DNA of 45,287 bases from Planctomycetota bacterium. Lineage in GTDB: Bacteria > Planctomycetota > UBA8742 > UBA2392. Numbering within the stretch: the first letter of the stretch is position 1; each line of letters begins with the position of its first letter. The notes beneath the pieces were generated by a model. The model was not told the DNA's origin. It did not search any database and worked only from the letters and a program-made list of their open reading frames with translations. The DNA lies in assembly GCA_020848275.1 (NCBI GenBank), contig JADLAK010000053.1:1-45287 (forward strand), written 5' to 3'. Below are positions 39,396 to 45,287 of this stretch, piece by piece. A program made the translations under genes and the position numbers.

Positions 39396-40442
39396 ATGGC
39401 CGACGATGGGCAAATCCAACAGCGCAAGGACTACTACGAGAGCGGCGAACTCGAGGCCGAGCGATCCGTCCGCGTTTTGTCCGACGGGAAGGAAGTCAAT
39501 CACGGTCCTTATGTGCGCTGGTACGCCAACGGAGTCAAAGCTGAAGAAGGCGCGTTTGACAACGGCGAAAAAGTCGGCCTTTGGCGAAGCTGGACATCGG
39601 ACGGTCGAAACTTCTTCGACGGTACCTTTCTGCCGGCGGCGGATGGCGACCCTGCCCCGCCGGACGTTCGACCGCCGGATTTCGCCGACCCGCCGGATGC
39701 CCTGCCCAACCCGACCGAAGTTGAACGCGCGGAAGTCGAAAAAACTGTAGCGCAGGCGGGCAAAGGCCGGCTCTGGTTTGAAACCATCGCGGTACTGTCG
39801 CTGGTCTGGGGCGCGCCGCTGGCCACGGGGCTTGCCTCGTGGATCGGGTATGACGGCGTGGACCACGTCCAAAGCTTTTCTTATGACGCAACCGTCCATC
39901 TGGCAACGACTGTTCCTGTATGGATGATGCTGTTGTACGTCATTTACCGCAGCGGCGAGGGGTTCAAGGCGTTTGGCATCTCGCGGCCACGGCTGATCGT
40001 CGACATCCCGGTCGGCATCGTCCTGTGCGTTGTTATCTACGCGGCGGAGATCGGGATGCTGCAGCGTTACGGATGGCTGCAGTCGTCTTACGTGCCGCCC
40101 ATGCCTCTGGGCCTTGCCGAAAACCTGCTTCTGTTCGTCATGTATCTTTCGAATTCTCTCAGCGAAGAACTCGGCATGCGCGCGTATCTCATGCGCCGCT
40201 TCGGCCAGTTGACGAAGTCGCCGCTGGCCGCGTACTTCATCGCGGCGGTCCTATTCGCGAGCTATCACCTTTATCAGGGCTGGGTCGGCGGCCTTGGCGC
40301 GCTGATCTTCGGGTTGGGCTATGGCGCCGTGTACATACTCACGCGGCGCATTTGGCCGCTGCTGATCGCGCATACCGCCCACAACGTTCTGCTTTACAAT
40401 GAAACGCTCAGCCAGTGGTTCGGCGTTTCGATGGCGCGTTAG
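39396..40442 (+). CDS. MORN-variant (YwqK-like) domain fused to a CPBP intramembrane protease
   Basis: A 348-residue protein. The first 75 residues hold MORN-variant repeats as in YwqK (YYESGELEAE; GPYVRWYANGVKAEEGAFDNG; VGLWRSW). After a Pro/Asp linker come about seven membrane spans with the CPBP/CAAX-protease motifs: E257-E258-x3-R262 (SEELGMR), His291 (FASYH) and H326-x3-N330 (AHTAHN). All catalytic residues are present. Members cleave prenylated proteins or protect against peptides such as bacteriocins. A TTG three codons upstream is in frame; the ATG is preferred. Its TAG overlaps the stop of holB by two bases. Confidence 0.87.
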   Translation: MADDGQIQQRKDYYESGELEAERSVRVLSDGKEVNHGPYVRWYANGVKAEEGAFDNGEKVGLWRSWTSDGRNFFDGTFLPAADGDPAPPDVRPPDFADPPDALPNPTEVERAEVEKTVAQAGKGRLWFETIAVLSLVWGAPLATGLASWIGYDGVDHVQSFSYDATVHLATTVPVWMMLLYVIYRSGEGFKAFGISRPRLIVDIPVGIVLCVVIYAAEIGMLQRYGWLQSSYVPPMPLGLAENLLLFVMYLSNSLSEELGMRAYLMRRFGQLTKSPLAAYFIAAVLFASYHLYQGWVGGLGALIFGLGYGAVYILTRRIWPLLIAHTAHNVLLYNETLSQWFGVSMAR

Positions 40443-41437
40443 CCCGGTAGGGCCAGCGCCAGCGCGTCGCAGACCAGCTTCAAGTTCGCGTTGCCGTCGA
40501 CGCGTTCGCGCAGGTCTTCGATGCGATGCAGCGAATTCATCAAGACGTCCACTCCTGCGGGCTCGCGCGAGGGTTTTTCCAGCAGCGGCGCGGTGCCCGC
40601 GAAATCTCTACCCGCCGTCAACTGGTCGCGCATCAAACCCGCCACGATGCCCAGCACGTCGCGCAGGCGTTCGCGGCTGAGTTCCGCCGCAGCATCCGCA
40701 GGCAGGCCTTTGGCCAGCGCCGAGGCGAGCTGCTCCGAGGCCTTGAACGGGTCGGCCTTCAGGCTGCCGATGAAATTCTGCGCCAGTTCAAGCGCGCCGG
40801 AATCCAGAAGGCGCTCGAGTTTGCCCGCGCTGCCCTGCGCCGCACGCAGCAGCAACTCGCGCCCGTCGACTTCCGCCAGTGCCGGCCAGTCGCGCGTGAT
40901 CTGATTGAGTTCTGCGGCGCTCAGCGGCGAAAAGCGCACCGTCTGGCAGCGCGAAATGATCGTCGGCAGCATCTGCGCCGCGTTGCCCGCCAGCAGCACG
41001 AACGTGAGTTGCGGCGGCGGCTCCTCAAGCGTTTTCAAGAATGCGTTAGCCGAACTTTCGTTGAAGCGGTCAGCGTCGTCGATGATGAACACGCGCTGGC
41101 CGGGCTCAAGCCGAGTCAGCGAGGCCTGCTCGCAGATGTCGCGCACCAGCTCGACCGGCAGGTCGCGCGCGTCTTCGGGCTTGGCGAATTGCCTCACGTT
41201 GGGATGCACGCCCGCCGCGACGCGTGTGCATTCGTTGCAGCCGCCACAGGCCCACCCGTGCAGGGGAGACTTGCATCGCAGTGCGGCGGCGAATTCGACT
41301 GCGAGTTTGCGTTTGCCGACGCCCGGTGGGCCCAGGAAGAGGTAGCTGCCGGCGAGCCGCCCGGACGCGATGGCATGGCTGAGCCAGTTTCGGACGGCAG
41401 CGTGGCCGACGACGGCAAATGGAGAACTCGCGGGCAT
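40439..41437 (-). CDS. holB: DNA polymerase III delta' subunit
   Basis: A 332-residue clamp-loader subunit. The P-loop GPPGVGKRK is at about 37-45; a zinc-binding cysteine set follows (C55, then WACGGCNEC). VFIIDDADRFNESSANAFLK is the Walker B region, and LEEPPPQLTFVLLAG and SRCQTVRF are sensor signatures. Length is normal. The C-terminal collar domain is Leu/Ala-rich. It overlaps tail to tail with the CPBP gene and diverges from atpG across a repeat-filled spacer. Confident by motif pattern. Confidence 0.94.
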   Translation of the reverse strand: MPASSPFAVVGHAAVRNWLSHAIASGRLAGSYLFLGPPGVGKRKLAVEFAAALRCKSPLHGWACGGCNECTRVAAGVHPNVRQFAKPEDARDLPVELVRDICEQASLTRLEPGQRVFIIDDADRFNESSANAFLKTLEEPPPQLTFVLLAGNAAQMLPTIISRCQTVRFSPLSAAELNQITRDWPALAEVDGRELLLRAAQGSAGKLERLLDSGALELAQNFIGSLKADPFKASEQLASALAKGLPADAAAELSRERLRDVLGIVAGLMRDQLTAGRDFAGTAPLLEKPSREPAGVDVLMNSLHRIEDLRERVDGNANLKLVCDALALALPG

Positions 41438-41491
41438 GCGCTGAAACTACTTGACCGGATGCCCTCGGGTAAAGAGACTCCCGGCCCGAGC

Positions 41492-41563
41492 GTCAGGTGC
41501 AGGTTCAGGTTCAGATGACGCGCGGCGGATTTCTTTCTGAACCTGAACCTTGACCTGAACCTG
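41492..41563. repeat. Paired period-6 arrays, hairpin
   Basis: The left array (41492-41515) uses words like TTCAGG, the right (41537-41563) CTGAAC. 41501-41514 and 41537-41550 pair perfectly over 14 bp with a 22-nt loop. It lies between the divergent genes holB and atpG, 7 nt before the atpG ATG. Confidence 0.9.
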
Positions 41564-41570
41564 TCTTCCC

Positions 41571-42461
41571 ATGGCTAAAACCAAAGAACTTCGCGGCCGC
41601 ATTCGCTCCGTCAAATCCACACGCAAGATCACCAAGACGATGGAGCTGGTGGCGACGAGCAAAATGAAACGCGCGCAGGAGCGCGTTTCCGCAGCCGGTC
41701 CCTACGTGCAGAAGCTGCGCGAAGTGCTGGCCGCGGCAATTTCCGGCGGGGTGAAACTCGACCTGCCGCTGCTGCAGACCCGCGAGCCCGTCAAGAAGGT
41801 CCTGGTCCAGTTGCTGACCGCCAACCGCGGCCTTTGCGGCGGCTTCAATGCCAACCTGATTAAGCTCGCGAAGAAGACGATTGCCGAACAACGCGAGTTG
41901 GGCCGCGAAGTTCGTCTCGACGTTTGCGGCAAGAAGGGCATCGCGGCGCTGCGCTTTCAGAAGTACGAAATTACGCGCGCGATCACCGACATGACCGACA
42001 AGCCGACGTTCGCCGATGCGCGCCGGCTGGTCGATCCGCTGATCGAGGAATACCTCAAGGGCGCGTTCGACGAAATTTACATCGTCTACAGCCATTGGAA
42101 GAGCATGGGCAGCCAGCCGCCGAGCGTGCTGAAGCTGCTGCCGGTTGACGCCGGCGCTGCGGCGGCGCAAGCCGGCAAGGGCGCCGCGAAATATAAGACG
42201 GCGGAATTCATCTTCAGCCCCAGCGCCAAAGAAATCCTTGAGGACCTGCTGCCGAAGTACGTCGTGCAGACGGTGTATACGTGCATCGCGATGAACGTGG
42301 CCGGCGAGCAAGTCGCGCGGCGCACGGCGATGAAATCAGCGACGGATAATGCCGAGGACATGATCAAGTACCTCACGCGCAATCTCAACCGCGCGCGCCA
42401 GGCCGCCATCACGCAGGAAATCGCCGAAATCGTCGGCGGCGCCGCGGCGATGAAGGGGTAG
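41571..42461 (+). CDS. atpG: ATP synthase gamma subunit (isolated)
   Basis: A 296-residue F1 gamma subunit, the rotor shaft. The N-terminal RGRIRSVKSTRKITKTMELV and the C-terminal RRTAMKSATDNAEDMIKYL are the conserved coiled-coil helices; LTANRGLCGGFN marks the globular part. The neighbours expected in an atp operon (atpA before, atpD after) are absent: holB diverges on one side and two small genes follow. Length is usual. No ribosome binding site is seen; the ATG is 7 nt after a repeat. The next gene starts 15 nt after its stop. Confidence 0.97.
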   Translation: MAKTKELRGRIRSVKSTRKITKTMELVATSKMKRAQERVSAAGPYVQKLREVLAAAISGGVKLDLPLLQTREPVKKVLVQLLTANRGLCGGFNANLIKLAKKTIAEQRELGREVRLDVCGKKGIAALRFQKYEITRAITDMTDKPTFADARRLVDPLIEEYLKGAFDEIYIVYSHWKSMGSQPPSVLKLLPVDAGAAAAQAGKGAAKYKTAEFIFSPSAKEILEDLLPKYVVQTVYTCIAMNVAGEQVARRTAMKSATDNAEDMIKYLTRNLNRARQAAITQEIAEIVGGAAAMKG

Positions 42462-42476
42462 TTTGAAGGACAACCC

Positions 42477-42878
42477 ATGGCCGCGAAAACCCTGGTGGTG
42501 CCACCGCGGTTGATCGCGGCCTTAATCTGTCGAAGTCTAAGATTCAACGGACGCTATTGGACGCTGTGGCGCGTTTCCCATGTCCTTCGCGCGCGAACCT
42601 TCCCACACTATGTCGAGCGCTTGATGGTTTATCTGAAACTGGGAAGCGTACGACCGGGACAAGTTCTGGCGGCTCGTGTCTCGTTGTTCGAGGCCGGTAC
42701 CGACCTAATGCTTGCGACACACGTGACCGACCTGTCGCCTCCTGACAATAGTGGGACAACAGACGGCCACTTTCCGTTATCCGATCTGACCTTCCCGGCG
42801 GCGGGCTTGTATGATGTGCAAGTGGACGTCGAAGGCGTGCTGCTGGATACGTTCTCGGTGATTGTGGAACAAAAGTAG
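42477..42878 (+). CDS. Small DUF6941-like protein
   Basis: A 133-residue protein with an AAGGA site 6 nt before the ATG. From about residue 12 it reads ALICRSLRF...TLWRVSHVLRARTFPH, then VERLMVYLKLGS and a C-terminal beta part ending FPAAGLYDVQVDVEGVLLDTFSV. This layout resembles the DUF6941 family of small beta-sandwich proteins, of unknown role. It follows atpG by 15 nt, so probably shares its transcript. Codon choice is less GC-biased than its neighbours, which may hint at acquisition. Confidence 0.75.
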   Translation: MAAKTLVVPPRLIAALICRSLRFNGRYWTLWRVSHVLRARTFPHYVERLMVYLKLGSVRPGQVLAARVSLFEAGTDLMLATHVTDLSPPDNSGTTDGHFPLSDLTFPAAGLYDVQVDVEGVLLDTFSVIVEQK

Positions 42879-42887
42879 GGGTCGGAC

Positions 42888-43118
42888 GTGAAGAAAAAGA
42901 GAAAGCTAAACCCCCGCGGCGAAGCTTGGGGCGTCATTTGGGACCCGAAGAAACCCGGCACGGGAAAGTTGGTGCAACGTTACTGCCGTGGTGTAATCAA
43001 CGGTGTTCCGTTTGAGACCGGTCCGAAGCCTGACGCTGAGACACTCCGGCGTTTGGACCTTTATTACAGCAAGCCGCCGATTAATCACGCAGCGCGCCGT
43101 CTGAAGAAGGCCGGCTAA
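42888..43118 (+). CDS. Small basic protein of unknown function
   Basis: A 76-residue protein starting with GTG, 9 nt after the previous stop. It begins KKKRKLNPRGEAWGVIWD and is very basic (Lys/Arg at both ends, ARRLKKAG), so it may bind nucleic acid. No family recognised. Base composition resembles the DUF6941-like gene before it. Its TAA (43116-43118) overlaps the TAG of the sigma factor gene. It is short, but the clean fit between neighbours supports a real gene. Confidence 0.6.
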   Translation: MKKKRKLNPRGEAWGVIWDPKKPGTGKLVQRYCRGVINGVPFETGPKPDAETLRRLDLYYSKPPINHAARRLKKAG

Positions 43119-43690
43119 CGGTCTTCCAAGTGTTGCAGCTTTTCCTTGAGCTTCTCGCGCCCGCGATGCAGACGCGAGCGCACCGTGCCCGGGGCGATGT
43201 TCAACAGCTCCGCGATTTCCTCGTAGCTCAAGCCCTGCAGGTCGCGCAGCACAATCACCGTCTTGTATTCCTCGTCCAGTTCGTCGATCGCGCCACGCAC
43301 GATCACGCCGATTTCGCCCGCCGCAACCTGGTCGTCCGGGCCGCGGACGTCGGCGTTAGGCTCAGGCATGCCCTCGACGTCGAGGCTCGCCTTGGCGCTC
43401 GCGCCGCCGCGCTTTAGCGCGAAGTCGTGGCGGTGCTGGCTCGTGACGAGGTTGAGCGCGATGCGGTAAAGCCAGGTGCTGAATTTCGCGCGGTCTTCGT
43501 AGGTGTGAATCGCGCGGTACGCCTGGATGAAGACGTCCTGGGCGATGTCGCGGGCTTTGTGCTCGTCGCGCACGTGGTTGACGATCACGGCAAACACGCG
43601 GTCCTGGTGCAACTCGACAAGCATGCCGTAAGCCTGCGCGTCGCCCTTGCGGGCCGCCAATATAAGCGCCATTTCGTCGGCTTCGGTCAT
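43115..43690 (-). CDS. ECF-type RNA polymerase sigma factor
   Basis: A 191-residue sigma-70-family factor with only regions 2 and 4, the extracytoplasmic-function layout. Region 2 reads DVFIQAYRAIHTYEDRAKFS, then TWLYRIALN; region 4 reads LSYEEIAELLNIAPGTVRSR, then LHRGREKLKE. An Asp/Glu-rich linker separates them. The ATG at 43690 gives the usual start (MTEADEMALILAARKGD). RpoE-like in pattern. No anti-sigma gene follows or precedes it, which is unusual. A 7-bp inverted repeat sits just upstream of the start and may regulate it. Confidence 0.93.
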   Translation of the reverse strand: MTEADEMALILAARKGDAQAYGMLVELHQDRVFAVIVNHVRDEHKARDIAQDVFIQAYRAIHTYEDRAKFSTWLYRIALNLVTSQHRHDFALKRGGASAKASLDVEGMPEPNADVRGPDDQVAAGEIGVIVRGAIDELDEEYKTVIVLRDLQGLSYEEIAELLNIAPGTVRSRLHRGREKLKEKLQHLEDR

Positions 43691-43695
43691 GACGA

Positions 43696-43721
43696 CAGAC
43701 ACTGCAATATGTGCGTGTCTG
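43696..43721 (-). promoter_or_regulatory. Inverted repeat in the sigma factor leader
   Basis: CAGACAC (43696-43702) and GTGTCTG (43715-43721) with a 12-nt spacer, ending 6 nt before the ATG on the minus strand. It could be an operator or an RNA hairpin covering the start. Confidence 0.4.
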
Positions 43722-43803
43722 CTGTCCAGAGTTGCGGCTGTTTTCCCGCCTGCCATGCACGACCCGCCATCGCCTACCTGTATTACCGGTCAAGTCGCAC
43801 TTT

Positions 43804-43818
43804 GGTTTACTTGAAACC
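43804..43818. promoter_or_regulatory. Small operator-like palindrome
   Basis: GGTTT and AAACC flank a 5-nt centre in the 292-nt spacer between the divergent sigma factor and TldE-like genes. The rest of the spacer holds the period-10 hairpin and one promoter. Confidence 0.25.
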
Positions 43819-43854
43819 GGCATTTTTGGCCGCAAAACTGCAACAACCCTTGAG

Positions 43855-43919
43855 CCACGAATAACACGAATTAGCACGAATACCGCATGGCATTCGGGTC
43901 GATTCGTGTGGATTCGTGG
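43855..43919. repeat. Paired period-10 arrays (CACGAAT words), hairpin
   Basis: Left array 43855-43881 has three CACGAAT words, right array 43892-43919 three ATTCGTG/ATTCGGG words. They pair over most of their length with a 10-nt loop. The gene on each side points away. Confidence 0.92.
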
Positions 43920-43930
43920 ACAAATGCCGT

Positions 43931-43959
43931 TTGGGTGTTCTTGCGGCCGTAACTAGAAT
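43931..43959 (+). promoter_or_regulatory. Promoter of the TldE-like gene
   Basis: TTGGGT (43931-43936), 17-nt spacer, TAGAAT (43954-43959). A leader of about 17 nt with a GGAG site 7 nt before the ATG follows; unlike others here, this one is not leaderless. Confidence 0.55.
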
Positions 43960-43982
43960 CGCCGGCCCAACCGGAGACGCCC

Positions 43983-45287
43983 ATGCTTACCCGCGAACAA
44001 GCGCAGGAACTGACCTCGAAGGTTCTCAAACAGACCGACGCCGAGCAGGTTGAGGCGATCCTGTTCTCGACCGCTACGAATTCCACGCGTTTTTCCAACA
44101 ACGCGATCACCCAGAACGTCGGCCTGCTCAACCAGAACCTCTGCCTGCGCGTCATCAACGGCAAACGGCAGGGCACCGCGCGCGTCAACCAGTTCGACGA
44201 CGCGAGCATCAAACGTTGCGTTTCCAATGCGCTGGCGGTTGCGCGCGTCGGGACGGAGGACGCGAGCATCCAGCCCTTGAATGACAAGCAGCCGAAGTAC
44301 GAAGAAGTGAAGTCTTCGTTCGATTCGACGGTGAAGTCGACGCCCGCGGCGCGCGCGGAAGCGATTGGCGCCGCGCTTAAAACCTACGACAAGGCGGGCG
44401 TTGAGGGCGCGGGCATTTTCGACGCCGACCAGGCGGCTATCGCTTATTCGAACAACAAGGGCGTGTTCACGTATCGGCCCGCGACCAAGGCCGAGTTCAG
44501 CATCAGCGCATTTGTGAAGGCGGGCGAGATCGAGGGTTGGGCCGAGGGCTTCGCGCTCGACATCAACAAGCTCGACCCGGCCAAGGCCGCCGCAAGGGCG
44601 ATGGATAAGGCGCTCAAAGGCGCCGAGCAGATCGTCGCCGAGCCCGGCGAGTACACAGTGATCCTCGAACCTGCGGCGGTAGCGGAACTCATGCTGTTCT
44701 ATGGCTGGCTGGCGGGCAACGGGCTCGCGTTTGCCGAAAACCGCAGCTTCCATCACGGCAAGCTTGGCCAGAAGCTGCTGAGCGACAAGCTGACGATCAC
44801 GGAAGACCCGTACCACCCTGACCTCGGCGGCGTGCCCTTTGATATGGAGGGTTTTGCGACGCAGCGCGTGACGCTGGTCGACAAGGGCGTGATCAAGGGC
44901 GTTTGCCACGACCGGCGCAGCGCCAAGCTGTGCAAGGCCGAGAACACGGGCCACGCGAACATGCAGCCGGACAGCGGCGGCCCGGGGCCCTCGAGCATCG
45001 TGGTGGCGATGGGCGACCAGACGATTGAGCAGATGATCGCCTCGACGCCGCGCGGCCTGCTGATCACGAAGTTTCATTATACGAACGTGGTGGATCCGAT
45101 GGATCTGTCGCTGACGGGCATGACACGCTCGGGCACGTTCATGATTGAGAACGGCAAGGTCACCAAGGCTGTGAAGAACATGCGGTTTACGCAGAGCCTG
45201 CTGACGGCGTTTGCTGAGGTTGAGGCGGTGGGCAAAGACGCGCACGCAACCGGCGGCGCGCTCTTCGGCGGCAACTTTGTCGTCCCC
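43983..45287 (+). CDS. TldD/PmbA-family protein, TldE-like half (partial)
   Basis: 435 codons open to the end of the window; the C-terminus is cut off, but little should be missing for this family (about 440-450 residues). The N-terminal part (LTREQAQELTSKVL...VEAILFST) and the C-terminal part (TEDPYHPDLGGVPFDMEGFA, GVIKGVCHDRRSAKL) match TldE/PmbA. The HExxxH zinc motif of TldD is absent, so this is the non-catalytic partner type, which forms a heterodimeric protease with TldD to process modified peptides. A TldD gene may follow outside the window. GGAG lies 7 nt before the ATG. Confidence 0.9.
   Translation, partial: MLTREQAQELTSKVLKQTDAEQVEAILFSTATNSTRFSNNAITQNVGLLNQNLCLRVINGKRQGTARVNQFDDASIKRCVSNALAVARVGTEDASIQPLNDKQPKYEEVKSSFDSTVKSTPAARAEAIGAALKTYDKAGVEGAGIFDADQAAIAYSNNKGVFTYRPATKAEFSISAFVKAGEIEGWAEGFALDINKLDPAKAAARAMDKALKGAEQIVAEPGEYTVILEPAAVAELMLFYGWLAGNGLAFAENRSFHHGKLGQKLLSDKLTITEDPYHPDLGGVPFDMEGFATQRVTLVDKGVIKGVCHDRRSAKLCKAENTGHANMQPDSGGPGPSSIVVAMGDQTIEQMIASTPRGLLITKFHYTNVVDPMDLSLTGMTRSGTFMIENGKVTKAVKNMRFTQSLLTAFAEVEAVGKDAHATGGALFGGNFVVP

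Noticed and set aside
43983..45287. TldD catalytic protease
   Set aside because: No HExxxH motif in the visible 435 residues; the TldE/PmbA half fits better.

Overview
The window is GC-rich bacterial chromosome with tightly packed genes on both strands and no gap over 300 bases. The organism is a diderm: it carries an arabinose-5-phosphate isomerase (Kdo supply for LPS), an LptD-like outer-membrane LPS assembly protein, several lipoprotein signals, a beta-barrel-like protein and a UDP-glucose dehydrogenase. Housekeeping genes (xseA, nuoI, holB, atpG, tmRNA, an ECF sigma factor, a TldD/PmbA-family gene) show this is core chromosome, not a phage or plasmid. The mix of DUF58/BatA-type proteins, GspF, multiheme cytochrome, large hypothetical surface proteins and heptamer-type intergenic repeats reminds me of Planctomycetota or a neighbouring under-sampled phylum, but I cannot place it with confidence.

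Layout. 1-9821: a partial gene, then a minus-strand run (EF-hand protein, xseA, kdsD, an adenylate cyclase, a HEAT/lipoprotein-like surface protein, a TPR protein). 9909-14051: a large FAD/4Fe-4S 2-hydroxyacid dehydrogenase, a VIT-type metal transporter and a one-piece tmRNA. 14106-21641: an MFS transporter diverging from a four-gene plus-strand cluster (MMPL exporter, DUF3261-like lipoprotein, hotdog dehydratase, PlsC-C45 fusion) that resembles part of an aryl-polyene-like lipid pathway but has a novel fused acyltransferase. 21642-26832: a minus-strand run of a TPR protein, a four-repeat secreted protein, an isolated nuoI and an unusually long GspF. 26993-31068: DUF58 and BatA-like genes, then a membrane protein and a coiled-coil lipoprotein. 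31187-36449: a pentaheme cytochrome c, a beta-barrel-like protein, an orphan gene bracketed by inverted repeat arms, and ugd. 36599-45287: lptD, a MORN-CPBP protease fusion, holB, an isolated atpG with two small followers, an ECF sigma factor and a TldE/PmbA-like gene cut by the window end.

Three features cut across the genes. (1) Many intergenic spacers hold degenerate tandem arrays of 6-10 bp words, most often 7 bp. Most are arranged as inverted pairs that would fold into long hairpins; the word differs at every locus while the architecture is kept. (2) At least eight genes have a -10-like hexamer ending exactly 6 or 7 nt before the start codon and no ribosome binding site, which points to common leaderless transcription. 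(3) Four tail-to-tail gene pairs have overlapping or abutting stop codons, leaving no room for terminators. I see no CRISPR array, insertion sequence, phage gene or tRNA.
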